From Pontibacter chinhatensis (GTDB lineage Bacteria > Bacteroidota > Bacteroidia > Cytophagales > Hymenobacteraceae), in assembly GCF_900113285.1 (NCBI RefSeq), contig NZ_FOOT01000005.1, forward strand, positions 310,001 through 374,000: DNA of 64,000 nt. Direction: 5' to 3'. Numbering within the stretch: position 1 is the first letter of the stretch; every line of letters begins with the position of its first letter. This document shows positions 17,707-27,411 of the stretch, one piece after another. The notes beneath the pieces were generated by a model. That model saw nothing but the letters and a program-made list of their open reading frames with translations, had not been told where the DNA came from and did not search any database. Both the position numbers and the translations under genes were made by a program.

Positions 17707-19098
17707 TTAGTAAGCATTACCATTGTTCCTGAATCCGTGCCAGAGCGTCAGGAAAATTATTTTCAGGTCTAAAAGGATTGACCAATTCTCTAGGTACCAA
17801 AGGTCTGCCTGTACGCGCTTTAGCATTAGTGATGTTTCCTTTGTTTCGCCTCTAAATCCGTTTACCTGGGCCCACCCGGTAATACCTGGTGTCAGAAAAT
17901 GCCGGACCATGTAGTTGTTGATAACCTGGGAGTAATCATGGGTATGTTTAAGCATGTGTGGTCGCGGTCCTACAACCGACATGTCTCCCATAAAGACGTT
18001 GATAAACTGAGGCAGTTCATCAATGCTCGTCCTCCTAATAAACCTGCCAACCCTGGTTATTCGCGAGTCATTCTGGCTGGCCTGCAACTGATCACAATCG
18101 CTGTTAACTCTCATGCTCCTGAATTTTAGGCAATAAAAGGGTTTGTTGTTCTTGCCGGAACGTAGCTGCTTGAAAAAGATTGGTCCTTCTGATTCTAAAG
18201 ATATGATAATGGCAAGTATCGGAGTTAACCAACTTAGGATGAACAGTATGACGAGAGATGAAAATATAACATCAAATACACGCTTCACTATCTCGTTTGC
18301 TTTGTTTTCCAGAGGCTCTTGCCTTGGCTTAAGAACTGGAACATAACCGAACAGCTCGATTAAGTAATTCTGGTGCCTTATAGCTTTCATATCTGGAACC
18401 AACCTGAACCGGATCATATGTTTGTCTGACTCCTGAATTAGGGCTTCAATTCTGTCGCTTTCATTGTGAGGCAATGCGCAAAATATTTCCTTAATATTGT
18501 GATTAGCAGAATATTCAATGCATTCCTCTACCTTGCCGAGATAATTTGCATAATGTGGCACTTTCGCTTTATCATCGTCAAAAACACCAGAAATACTGTA
18601 GACCAATTGCGGGTTGGAATTGATGTAGTTGTAAAGGTCAACCCCTACTTGCCCCAATCCCACAATAACGATGTTGTTCGCTTCTAACCAAAACGAGCGG
18701 CTGTGTTTTCTGAGTAAAAGAAAAGTAAATCTCCAGGAAAGTATGAGTATTGGGAAAAGAGCAAAGTAGTAAATAAACGGAGTGGGCGGGACATAAATAT
18801 ATGGCAGAGATAACTTGATAAGGATAGCCAATGTGGTAAAGATGCACAACGAGGCAATATTTGCTGACAAGATTGGCACTGCCTCACGTTTTAAGAGGTT
18901 GCTGTAGATGTTGAAAATACTAGCCCCGTAAAACCAGCAGAAGTTAAGAAGCAGTATAGTCAGTCGGTAGTCATACACATCCATCCAAGCCATAGAGTTA
19001 TCGGTCATTAGGAAAGAGAAGTATAAAGTACCATTTAGTAGCGCATAGTCCACTACGACGTTTATCCATTTAAATATGGTAGCGTATTTATGAGCCAT
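17707..19098 (-). CDS. Polyprenyl glycosylphosphotransferase (exopolysaccharide initiation)
   Basis: This 463-residue membrane enzyme of the WcaJ/CpsE type transfers a sugar-1-phosphate to undecaprenyl phosphate to start an oligosaccharide repeat unit. The N-terminal half has four to five hydrophobic helices, followed by a Rossmann-like CoA-binding-type domain (~residues 145-250). The C-terminal bacterial sugar transferase domain starts with a membrane hairpin at ~270. It shows FRSMR, the RRTSIDELPQF motif, VGPRPH and the PGITGWAQVNGFRG signature. It lies opposite to the main glycan locus but should supply its first step. The sugar is not determinable. Confidence 0.92.
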   Translation of the reverse strand: MAHKYATIFKWINVVVDYALLNGTLYFSFLMTDNSMAWMDVYDYRLTILLLNFCWFYGASIFNIYSNLLKREAVPILSANIASLCIFTTLAILIKLSLPYIYVPPTPFIYYFALFPILILSWRFTFLLLRKHSRSFWLEANNIVIVGLGQVGVDLYNYINSNPQLVYSISGVFDDDKAKVPHYANYLGKVEECIEYSANHNIKEIFCALPHNESDRIEALIQESDKHMIRFRLVPDMKAIRHQNYLIELFGYVPVLKPRQEPLENKANEIVKRVFDVIFSSLVILFILSWLTPILAIIISLESEGPIFFKQLRSGKNNKPFYCLKFRSMRVNSDCDQLQASQNDSRITRVGRFIRRTSIDELPQFINVFMGDMSVVGPRPHMLKHTHDYSQVINNYMVRHFLTPGITGWAQVNGFRGETKETSLMLKRVQADLWYLENWSILLDLKIIFLTLWHGFRNNGNAY

Positions 19099-19433
19099 AG
19101 GATGTGTTACTTTGTACTTTTATACACTGACCTTTTTATGTTACAACACAGGGTGATAACAAAGAGGAGGATGTGTGTAGGAAAATTAAATATTAATATT
19201 GAAATTATACTAAAATATTCCTTCTAAGATATGGTTTGTTATCTTTCTTTAGTGAAAGACTTTAAATAGGAGGTAAACACCACTATTTTAGATTTTACAG
19301 ATACACAATACACCTGCTTATTCTGTCTTATCATCAAAATGAGCAAAAAAGAGGGGAAGCTGAAGTGAGATTTTGTTCGGTAATAAAGTGAGTAGGAGGA
19401 TAATGATTATGGACACAATCTCAGCTTGCTGTA
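19099..19433. other. AT-rich spacer upstream of the glycosylphosphotransferase
   Basis: This 335-base spacer shows no coding potential. It probably holds the promoter of the minus-strand transferase and the 3' untranslated end of the exosortase cassette. No clear hairpin or promoter consensus was seen. Confidence 0.4.
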
Positions 19434-19928
19434 CTAAGTGGCATTGCTTTTTGATAAATACATTATATAACGAGCTGGAATCAAAATAACAATAGGCATA
19501 GGTGAGATCAACAAAGAGTCTAATCTGAAAGCAACTATGTGAAGTGACGACATTTGTAGTTGCTCCGCAACAAAGTATAAAGTTAAAGTGCTTGCGTATA
19601 GGAAAAAGTAAAAGAGAAAAGCTAATTTGCTAAGCTGAGGTTTTAAAAAGTAGGTATGAATTATTAACATGCACACACCGCTGTATAAAATCCTATACAA
19701 AAGATTCGCTAGCCTGTCCACATTTTTTAGAGAGTAAAGAGAGTGGTGAATATTCGGGTCAGGTTCGAGAAAAAGGTTATGGGTGTTACTAAAACCTATA
19801 ATTACCGATTCCTTTATAGGAGTTTCATAAAGACCTACAAGAATTAATATGCTGACTAAGCCACTAAGTATAGCCCATCTCTTTTTTGAACGTTGCTGGT
19901 TAAGCTTTAGAGGTTTGTTCTGAAACAT
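19434..19928 (-). CDS. Exosortase-associated membrane protein
   Basis: This 164-residue protein has a basic N-terminus and about four hydrophobic segments (~residues 18-36, 76-94, 101-119 and 140-156), plus a periplasmic loop after the first. It has no recognisable enzyme motif. It overlaps the exosortase gene by 29 bases and follows it in the same direction. A similar small membrane partner is known beside Bacteroidota exosortases (for example the exosortase F-associated protein family), so the call rests on topology and context. It may help present or process the substrate. Confidence 0.65.
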   Translation of the reverse strand: MFQNKPLKLNQQRSKKRWAILSGLVSILILVGLYETPIKESVIIGFSNTHNLFLEPDPNIHHSLYSLKNVDRLANLLYRILYSGVCMLIIHTYFLKPQLSKLAFLFYFFLYASTLTLYFVAEQLQMSSLHIVAFRLDSLLISPMPIVILIPARYIMYLSKSNAT

Positions 19929-20421
19929 ATTTATTTAGCCCTGAAAACCTTTTAACCCACAACATCCAGAGCGCAAAAATAACAGCGTATACAATTATGG
20001 TAAAGGTATACTTGTGATTGAACTCAACGGTATGACTATAGTACTGTGCGTTGATAGCTAATGCTGTAACCCGTAACACGTTGACAATATTTATGACGAG
20101 GATCCCGAATGGGATATAGAGTAGCTTTAGTTTCCACTGTCCTGGAAATGCGATAACAAATCCACTGAACAAAGCCATAAGAATCATGCCGTTACAGGCG
20201 TGATAAACAAAGACCATATCAGCCCCATCTATCTGGATCATATAATCACTTGCCTTGGCATTGTAGCCAAGTGCGCTCAGTAGAGCTACGCTAGCATTAA
20301 CCACTTTAAATGTAAGTTGATCCTCTAAGCTGCTCAGCCAAAAGTCATAGAGTATGAACCAGCACAGGCACAAACCAAAGGTAAATAGCAAGAAGCGAAG
20401 AATATGTAAATACTCTTTCAT
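19900..20421 (-). CDS. Exosortase family protein (XrtX/XrtF-like)
   Basis: This 173-residue multi-pass membrane protein has the exosortase/archaeosortase catalytic triad: Cys76 in VYHACNGM, Arg117 in NVLRVTAL and His136 in FNHKYTF. Exosortases are thought to cleave a C-terminal tripartite sorting signal and pass the protein to a surface anchor, often in exopolysaccharide producers. The gene lies directly downstream of a small protein with such a signal and upstream of a membrane partner. The exact exosortase subfamily needs a profile search. Confidence 0.88.
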   Translation of the reverse strand: MKEYLHILRFLLFTFGLCLCWFILYDFWLSSLEDQLTFKVVNASVALLSALGYNAKASDYMIQIDGADMVFVYHACNGMILMALFSGFVIAFPGQWKLKLLYIPFGILVINIVNVLRVTALAINAQYYSHTVEFNHKYTFTIIVYAVIFALWMLWVKRFSGLNKYVSEQTSKA

Positions 20422-20462
20422 ACTTTATGAACTGCAAAAGGAAGTTTAACAAACTGAGATGT

Positions 20463-20708
20463 TTACTCTGGATTGTTCTTCTGCTTTCTAAAGTCCCTTA
20501 GCTTCTTGAGTCCATAGGCAGCTCCTGCAGCAAGCAGCACTCCACTAGCGCCATCAATTGGGACACCCGTAGCACCTTTGTTTCTACCCGGTGCTTCGCC
20601 ACTGCGACCTGGCCTATCTTGTGATCTGCCCTGGGCATTGAGATCTGATGAAAAGCACCATGCAAACAAGGGCAAAATAAGTAGTGATCTGATGATTAGT
20701 GTTTTCAT
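20463..20708 (-). CDS. PID-CTERM-type exosortase substrate, 81 residues
   Basis: This protein is built almost entirely of sorting signals. Residues 1-25 are a signal peptide ending in LNAQ. Residues ~27-48 form a short Gly/Arg/Ser-rich segment. Residues 49-52 are VPID, followed by a hydrophobic helix (~54-68) and a basic tail with KKLRDFRK. This is the motif-helix-basic-tail layout of an exosortase signal with VPID in place of PEP. After both cleavages only about 22 residues would remain. It is the first gene of the cassette, 41 bases before the exosortase. Confidence 0.8.
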   Translation of the reverse strand: MKTLIIRSLLILPLFAWCFSSDLNAQGRSQDRPGRSGEAPGRNKGATGVPIDGASGVLLAAGAAYGLKKLRDFRKQKNNPE

Positions 20709-21212
20709 AACTGCATAAATACTATATGTTTAGCTTTCATAATACAGGTTCTTTTTCATTAAACTAGAAGGGGAGTCTAAGAGTGCGGTTCTAAACCAAA
20801 TTTGCATTACCCATTATAGGCTGCATGTATGTTGCATAAGATGACTTACCTTTATACGGCTTAATTTTATATTATGGTTGTATAAATTTAGACTATTTCT
20901 GTTTTTCAAGTATATTTTCTTTATTTCTTTCTGCTTAGTTGATAATTAAAGCATCAAAAAGCCTGTTCAGAACTATTTAGGTTAGACACACATTGGCATT
21001 TACAGTACCCTGAATACATAGTATAAAAAAAATTATAATCAATTAAAATCGTTGCGACCTATCTCTTACCTATTTTAATTTGGTATTTACTAATTAAAAA
21101 TGAAAGAATACCATCTTTGCAAATATTTAATTTAATAATTTAAATAATAAATTGAATTATTGCGTATGATGTAAGCAAACGAAATTCAAATCTTATTCCC
21201 ACTTATAAGACC
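20709..21212. other. Divergent AT-rich intergenic region
   Basis: This 504-base region separates the minus-strand exosortase cassette from the plus-strand polysaccharide locus. It must contain promoters for both directions. It is very AT-rich, especially at 20860-21180. One AAGTATA copy lies at about 20909. I found no convincing Bacteroidota promoter pair and no ORF. Confidence 0.5.
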
Positions 21213-22856
21213 ATGAAGCTTGCTTCTCCTTTTAAAACTGCTATAGCTGTTACTGTTGACGTACCATCTGGTAGCGTGAGCAGTGATATAAAGAAGATAT
21301 GGTGGTTGTGGGTTGCAGCTTTGTGCCCAGTAATATTTACGTTCTTTCTTGTGCTGGATATTGCGCCATTCATGCACATAGATGAATTTATGACTGTTGA
21401 TTTGGGGAGAGTCATTCTGCAGCCTGATACAACTTGGAGTATAGCATGGATGATTGAGAGGAACCAAGCAGCCTTTGTGTTCTTCTACATTGGTCCTGTA
21501 CTACAGGAGTTATCCTTCCTAAGTATAGGAGAGTATGGACCAAGAATTTCTGGAATTCTTGGTGCAGTAGCAGCGGCAACAGCTATGGTAGGCTGGTTAC
21601 ATGCAAGAGGCGCTTCAGGTCACGTAAGTGTGTTTCTAGGTTTAATTCTTCTGCTCGATCCTATCTTTGTGCAGGCATACACTATAGGTCGTGTAGATGG
21701 CTGGGCTATGGCTGCTTGCCTTGCTGCATGTTGGAGCTTAGAAAGTATAAACAAAGAAGAACAAAGCTCTACCGTGAGGCCTGAATCCATGTTTGCTGGT
21801 GGCTCCACGGCACTTGCATTCTTTATCTGGCCATCTGTTATTTTCTTGCTGCCTTTAATATTGCTTCAACTCTTCACTGTTTCTAACAGGAAGAAAACAA
21901 ACAGCCCTAGTAGGAAAATATACTTAGCTAATGCTATGTTTTTATTTGCAATAGGTGGAGCAGTAACATCACTTTTTCTGCTTATTCCAGTTGCTCCTAA
22001 GTTATTTGCCCTTTTTGGTAATATAGTTGATGGAGTTGTCATTAACTCTCGAACAGGTACTGCCAACTATACCTTACTGGAATCTCAGCAAATAATCAAC
22101 GGTATCAAACACCTGTTGCAGGTTTTAAAATTCAGTCCATTCCTGGTACTGATGGCCTTGATAGGAGCTATCCGAGGACGTGAATGGGGCCTAATAACTG
22201 CTGGGGTAACGGTTGTTTTGTTGATGATTGCGACAGTAGTTTACTCACACCGTATCCAGTATTTACTACCCTACTTTATTGTAATGGCCTCTGTCCTGTT
22301 TATCCAGGGAAGAGGATATGAATTGAAAAGCAAAAACAAGTTTACATCAGTTTTAGCCTTAGCTACTCTTCTAGTCTGGTCTATAGGCCTTTCATTAGTT
22401 GCTCGTTCCATTATAGCCATTGAGGGAAGGAAAGAACTTGAAAGACGGCAAATATATGAGGCCGCTCAGAATATGATTGGGGTAGGTGAACACACTGTCT
22501 ACTCGTTCCCTTATGAGTTCTACTACACAGGTCGCTCTTTGGGCTGGAAGATGTACAAGCCATACCTGGCAGTAGGGGTAGACCCGCTTCTAAATCCCGG
22601 GGTACTTCAGCTAACTCTTGATAAAGTCGACTTTGCTATTATGCCTTTGCCACGCTTAACACCTGAACTTGAAGAACAAATACGGAAAGCAGGTATGCGT
22701 GAAAAAGGAATTTATCGAATTTATAAAGTTCCGCTGAATGGCTCAGACCACAAAGTAACAAATAAAACCAGGCTGCAAACATTCTTCTTTATACCGAGAC
22801 AGCCCTATGGCCCCTATACGGTTTATGAAAAGGAGGGGCTTCCTAAGGCTAATTAA
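21213..22856 (+). CDS. GT-C-like membrane glycosyltransferase, paralog 1
   Basis: This 547-residue polytopic membrane protein has about ten helices. An acidic pair, Asp57-Glu58 in MHIDEFMTVDLGR, sits just after the first helix, as in the first periplasmic loop of GT-C enzymes of the PMT/ArnT type that use polyprenyl-phosphate sugars. A second conserved motif, GRVDGW, lies at 159-164. The C-terminal ~130 residues form a soluble part with YEFYYTGRSLGWKMY. It is the first of three tandem homologues opening the glycan locus. The sugar and acceptor are unknown. Confidence 0.7.
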   Translation: MKLASPFKTAIAVTVDVPSGSVSSDIKKIWWLWVAALCPVIFTFFLVLDIAPFMHIDEFMTVDLGRVILQPDTTWSIAWMIERNQAAFVFFYIGPVLQELSFLSIGEYGPRISGILGAVAAATAMVGWLHARGASGHVSVFLGLILLLDPIFVQAYTIGRVDGWAMAACLAACWSLESINKEEQSSTVRPESMFAGGSTALAFFIWPSVIFLLPLILLQLFTVSNRKKTNSPSRKIYLANAMFLFAIGGAVTSLFLLIPVAPKLFALFGNIVDGVVINSRTGTANYTLLESQQIINGIKHLLQVLKFSPFLVLMALIGAIRGREWGLITAGVTVVLLMIATVVYSHRIQYLLPYFIVMASVLFIQGRGYELKSKNKFTSVLALATLLVWSIGLSLVARSIIAIEGRKELERRQIYEAAQNMIGVGEHTVYSFPYEFYYTGRSLGWKMYKPYLAVGVDPLLNPGVLQLTLDKVDFAIMPLPRLTPELEEQIRKAGMREKGIYRIYKVPLNGSDHKVTNKTRLQTFFFIPRQPYGPYTVYEKEGLPKAN

Positions 22857-22890
22857 CTACCAATATTTATTTATTAACCCTATACCTAGT

Positions 22891-24594
22891 ATGTCAATGC
22901 AGGTAATATCCTATCCTCACTCTGGCAAGTTTTTTACTAAGCTACAAGCAAAAGCTTTGGCCGTTAAGTGGCTGTGGGGGATATGGATGGTTGTTATGCT
23001 GGTTTCTTTCCTGGTGCAGCTTTTAACAATAGATGTCTTACCCCATATTCAGCAGGACGAGGCACAGATCACAGATTATGGAAGGTTAGCCCTGCATCCT
23101 CAGAGTGATTGGGCGGTAACATGGAGAGTGGCCGAGGGGAAACCACTGCTTTTATGGTCATATGTGGGGCCATTAATTGCAGAAGCGAGTTTTCACCTGT
23201 TTGGACCTTCTGGATTGGGACCAAGAATAGCTTCACTTATAGGTGGGCTTCTTGCTGCAACCATGGCTCTTGGCTGGATACTTGCGCGCAAGGTGCCAGT
23301 TTATGCTGCGTTTGGTCTTAGCTTAGCATTTTTGCTCGACCCCTTGTTTCTCCTTTCCCAGCGAATGGCGAGGGTCGACAGTTGGGTGGTCGCGTTGTGT
23401 CTTGCTGCCTGCTGGATTTTGCATTCAGAGTTAAAGAAAGATAGAAATACGGCTTTCAGATGGCAAATTATGGTAGCTGGAGGGTTGGCTGCTATGGCTG
23501 CATTAGTCTGGCCATCTGCAGTCTTTCTTTATCCGCTTATATTGCTAGAACTCATTCAACTTCCAAAGTCTGAAAATGCAGGGCCAGGGAATTGGAGGAG
23601 CATACTGATAAATGGTGTCGTGTTTGCCTCTGGAGCACTGATTGGAATAGGTGTTTTGATATTACCTGTTCTGCAGAGCATTGTAATAATCTACAATGAC
23701 ATGACCACTATGTTCTCACAAAACATTGATGTTACCAAGACAATACAAGAGCGCTTTTCTGGAGTGTTTCAGTACCAGTCTTGGGTAAAAATGATAAAAG
23801 CATTTGTCAAAACGTTTAGCCCAATTCTGCCTATACTAGCTTTATTTGGGGCTATAGCATATCGGAAGCATGGTGCAGTAGTGGTGGTGTGCCTTACAGC
23901 AATTGCCATTATTTTTTCCACCTTAATTTATGAGTTTAGGGTACTTTATTTAATGCCATACTTATTGGTTCTGAGCAGTGGGCTCTTTATAAGATTAGCC
24001 GATAAGCCATCAAGCTTACTGTTCCAAAGAGCAAGTAAGGGAGCACTAATACTCTTAATATTCTGGTCTGTAGGAACCTCTCTTTTTCTTAGAACCATAC
24101 TTGGGACCGAAGGCAAAACCGTGCGTGACCGCGAAAAGATTTATGAAGTAGCGAACACTGGGATTGGTCCAGGCAACTATAATGTTTATTTAGGCTTCAC
24201 CTATGAGTTCTATTTTGTAGGGAGATCACTTGGGTGGAATCTGTACACACCCTACATACAGTACTCCTTTGACAATCAGGGGAATTGGATAAGAGAAGTA
24301 AATCACGTACCGGATAGCAAAGTCATCGAGCTTCTCAATCATATGGACTATGCCATATTTCCGCGGGGCAGCATAGACGCAAAGCTTGCATACCAGCTAG
24401 AAGAGGCTGGGTTGAGGTATAAGCGTGCTTTGCATTTAGGTGATGACCAACCCGTGAGGCAGAGGTTTACAACCGAAAATAGAGACAGGGATGTTCTACT
24501 GTGGTTTTTGCAGGGCAAAGAAAGCTACGGATCCTACTTACTTTACTCTCGTGATACACCTTTTGCAAAAACAGCAGCCTTTAAACTCAACTAG
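22891..24594 (+). CDS. GT-C-like membrane glycosyltransferase, paralog 2
   Basis: This second tandem homologue has about 567 residues from the ATG at 22891. The frame is open earlier (22807), but that start would overlap paralog 1 and lacks conserved sequence. It keeps the acidic motif as IQQDEAQITDYGR and the second motif as ARVDSW, and shares the C-terminal YEFYFVGRSLGWNLY block. It is the most diverged of the three and contains an extra ~20 residues near the C-terminus. A polytopic membrane topology is expected, with catalysis on the periplasmic face. Confidence 0.68.
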   Translation: MSMQVISYPHSGKFFTKLQAKALAVKWLWGIWMVVMLVSFLVQLLTIDVLPHIQQDEAQITDYGRLALHPQSDWAVTWRVAEGKPLLLWSYVGPLIAEASFHLFGPSGLGPRIASLIGGLLAATMALGWILARKVPVYAAFGLSLAFLLDPLFLLSQRMARVDSWVVALCLAACWILHSELKKDRNTAFRWQIMVAGGLAAMAALVWPSAVFLYPLILLELIQLPKSENAGPGNWRSILINGVVFASGALIGIGVLILPVLQSIVIIYNDMTTMFSQNIDVTKTIQERFSGVFQYQSWVKMIKAFVKTFSPILPILALFGAIAYRKHGAVVVVCLTAIAIIFSTLIYEFRVLYLMPYLLVLSSGLFIRLADKPSSLLFQRASKGALILLIFWSVGTSLFLRTILGTEGKTVRDREKIYEVANTGIGPGNYNVYLGFTYEFYFVGRSLGWNLYTPYIQYSFDNQGNWIREVNHVPDSKVIELLNHMDYAIFPRGSIDAKLAYQLEEAGLRYKRALHLGDDQPVRQRFTTENRDRDVLLWFLQGKESYGSYLLYSRDTPFAKTAAFKLN

Positions 24595-24699
24595 CCAATT
24601 AATGACATCTGCATAACCCTTACAAAACTTACTACGAAGCTAAAGTACAAATTACAGTAATCTAATTTTTACCAATGTTACAAGTCTAGACAGCGAGCT

Positions 24700-26313
24700 A
24701 TGCAACCCAGAATGACATCTACAGAAGTTCTAAATCCTCAACTTTCATATTTGGGTTTTAGAAGATTATCAAAAGACCGCTTTTGGTGGATGTGGCTGTT
24801 TGCAATTGCAATGGTGTCTCTCATAATCACATCAACTTTAGAGTATGCCCCCTTTCTGTTTGTTGATGAATTAATGAATGTTGATTTAGGAAGAGTTATA
24901 CTTGACCCGGAAACAGACTGGTCTATTGCCTGGATGACAGAGACCGGTACACCTGTTTTTCTTTTATCCTATATAGGACCTGTTCTTCAGGAAGTATCCT
25001 ATAAAATACTGGGGGAGTTAGGACCTCGGTATTCTGCACTGCTGGGAGCATTAGCGGCTGCAACAGTTATGGTAGGCTGGCTTCGTATAAGAGGGGTAGC
25101 TAAGGCAATAGCATTTGTTCTAGGACTTGCTTTTCTCTTAGATCCGCTCTTTGTACAGGCCTATACTACAGGCCGCGTCGATGGTTGGGCGATGGCGCTA
25201 TGTTTGACAAGCTGTTTCTTACTAAGATACGCTTCACTAAATCTTGAAAGTGGTTTAACGTCAAAGCTGTTCGTCATTGCAAGCGGTGCGATAGCGGCAA
25301 TTGCTGCTTTCACATGGGTATCTGCATTATTACTATTTCCATTGATTTTATCGGAGTTTGTCTTTTTACTCAAGAAGAGTGTAACGCTATTCGGGATACG
25401 AAAGGGAATAATTGTACCCTCATTGAGTTTTACTTTGGGTTGCTTGGCCACCTGCATTATACTGCTGCTACCAATAGCCCCGAGACTTCTCACTCTTTTC
25501 GAAAACATGGTTAAAGCCATAAGTATAAACTTGAATCAAGGAGATGGCACAAATCATCAACCTTACTTTGAATACTTCTTTTCGCAGTTTACAGAGTTGC
25601 TTAGGATTCTCAAGTTTACTCCTTTTGTATTTATCACTGCCTTGGTAGCAGCATCCTCTTTAAAAGAAATTGGCCATGTGCTCAGCGTTGTACTGATTGG
25701 TGTTATACTACTAAATACATTGGTCTACACAAGTAGAGTACAGTATCTGCTTCCATACTTTATAGTACTTATCTCTGTTTTTCTGCAGCAGGATTCTGGG
25801 TTCTTTAAACGAAAGACAGTGTTGAAATTAGGTGCGCTGAGTTTAATCCTTTTATGGGCAGTTAGCTTAACACTGGTTGCACGAACAGGTGTAGCAATTA
25901 TAGGGCGTGAGGAAAGAGATAGAAATCTTGTCTATCAAGCTGCGTTGACAATGGTAGGCAGGGGAAATTATAATGTTTACGTTCCGTATGAGCTTTACTA
26001 CATTGGGCGTTCTGCTGGCTGGAGCATGTATCGTGCATATTTACCCTTCAATGCCACCTTATCATTAGAGGTCCTCCTCAAAATTCTGCCGCATGTAGAT
26101 TACGCCATAATTGAGCAGCCCTCCAAGGAGCTTGAGGTGGAGCTAATGAGAGATGGATGGCGTGATAAGGGCAGTATCAGTTTATATGACAGCCCGGCTG
26201 AGTCCTTTACCGGTGTGACTACCAATGAAATGCGGATAAGAAATCTATATCATATTAATAGGAAGCCTTATGGTCCCTACAGAGTGTTTGTGAGGGAAAA
26301 CAAGAGCTTATAA
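24700..26313 (+). CDS. GT-C-like membrane glycosyltransferase, paralog 3
   Basis: This third tandem homologue (537 residues) is closest to paralog 1. It has FVDELMNVDLGRVILDPETDWS, GRVDGW and YELYYIGRSAGWSMY in the same places. About ten helices precede a soluble C-terminal domain. The start ATG at 24700 follows a 105-base spacer. The three-copy array suggests related enzymes adding different residues of one glycan, or a recent duplication series. Confidence 0.7.
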   Translation: MQPRMTSTEVLNPQLSYLGFRRLSKDRFWWMWLFAIAMVSLIITSTLEYAPFLFVDELMNVDLGRVILDPETDWSIAWMTETGTPVFLLSYIGPVLQEVSYKILGELGPRYSALLGALAAATVMVGWLRIRGVAKAIAFVLGLAFLLDPLFVQAYTTGRVDGWAMALCLTSCFLLRYASLNLESGLTSKLFVIASGAIAAIAAFTWVSALLLFPLILSEFVFLLKKSVTLFGIRKGIIVPSLSFTLGCLATCIILLLPIAPRLLTLFENMVKAISINLNQGDGTNHQPYFEYFFSQFTELLRILKFTPFVFITALVAASSLKEIGHVLSVVLIGVILLNTLVYTSRVQYLLPYFIVLISVFLQQDSGFFKRKTVLKLGALSLILLWAVSLTLVARTGVAIIGREERDRNLVYQAALTMVGRGNYNVYVPYELYYIGRSAGWSMYRAYLPFNATLSLEVLLKILPHVDYAIIEQPSKELEVELMRDGWRDKGSISLYDSPAESFTGVTTNEMRIRNLYHINRKPYGPYRVFVRENKSL

Positions 26314-26354
26314 TATAGTAGCAGGTATAAAATCCATAATTTAAAGAGCAGACT

Positions 26355-27407
26355 ATGGTAAATGTAGGCATCATAGGATATGGGTACTGGGGACCTAACC
26401 TTGTCAGGAATTTCTTTGCTGCAAATGATTGCTGCGTGAAAGCTGTGGCGGATGCGCGACCAGAGCGGCTGCAGCTACTTGCAAAAACTTTTCCCTCTAT
26501 TGCAGGGATAAAGGATGCCGATGATATCATTTACGATCCTGACATTGACGCCATCATCATCGCGACACCGGTATCTTCTCATTTTACGCTGGCCAGAAAA
26601 GCGCTGGCGGAGGGCAAACATGTGCTGATAGAAAAGCCTATGACTTCTTCTACTGAGGAGGCTGAACTTCTCATAAACCTCGCGATGCAGAAAAATGTAA
26701 TGCTCATGGTCGACCATACCTTCCTGTATACAGGCGCTGTGGAGAAAATGAAGCAACTGGTAGATAACCAAGAGCTAGGGAATATAAAATATCTTGACTC
26801 AACCAGGATTAACCTCGGGCTATTCCAATCAGATATAAACGTGCTTTGGGACCTGGCCCCTCATGATCTCTCCATCTTAAACTATATCGTACGTGAGCGC
26901 CCCTACAGTGTCAACGCTACGGGTATTACCCATACTAATAATAACATTGAGAACATTGCCTATTTGACCGTAAACTATGCCTCTGGGTTTATTGCGCACT
27001 TTAACTGTTCCTGGACAAGCCCAGTGAAAGTGAGAATGATGCTGATAGGGGGGGACCGGAAAATGATTCTCTACAACGACCTCGAACCAACAGAGAAAGT
27101 CAAAATCTACGATACGGGGTACAGTTACCTCAATGATGAAGAGATAAAAAAGGTGCGCATCGACTACAGAACAGGTGATATTCATGTTCCAAAGCTTGAA
27201 ACCACTGAGGCACTTCTAGGCATGGCCAATGATTTTATACAATGTGTCCAGAAGCAGAAGCAACCGAAGTCATCCTGCCATTTAGGGTTAGATGTTGTCC
27301 GGATCCTTGAAGCATCTAACGAGTCTATTAAGCACAACGGGCGCGAAGTCATTCTAGAGTCCTCAACAGTACCAGCAGTACATACCAACCACGAAATCTT
27401 AATCTAA
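26355..27407 (+). CDS. Gfo/Idh/MocA oxidoreductase (WbpB-like)
   Basis: This 350-residue NAD(P)-dependent sugar dehydrogenase has an N-terminal Rossmann fold with GYGYWGPN (residues 8-15), the family EKPMT motif near 94 and a catalytic DLAPHD region near 175. It is followed immediately by a hexapeptide acetyltransferase and a PLP aminotransferase. This order matches the WbpB-WbpD-WbpE route to 3-acetamido sugars from UDP-GlcNAc derivatives, in which this enzyme oxidises C3. No WbpA-like 6-dehydrogenase is in the window. Confidence 0.85.
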   Translation: MVNVGIIGYGYWGPNLVRNFFAANDCCVKAVADARPERLQLLAKTFPSIAGIKDADDIIYDPDIDAIIIATPVSSHFTLARKALAEGKHVLIEKPMTSSTEEAELLINLAMQKNVMLMVDHTFLYTGAVEKMKQLVDNQELGNIKYLDSTRINLGLFQSDINVLWDLAPHDLSILNYIVRERPYSVNATGITHTNNNIENIAYLTVNYASGFIAHFNCSWTSPVKVRMMLIGGDRKMILYNDLEPTEKVKIYDTGYSYLNDEEIKKVRIDYRTGDIHVPKLETTEALLGMANDFIQCVQKQKQPKSSCHLGLDVVRILEASNESIKHNGREVILESSTVPAVHTNHEILI

Positions 27408-27411
27408 CGCA

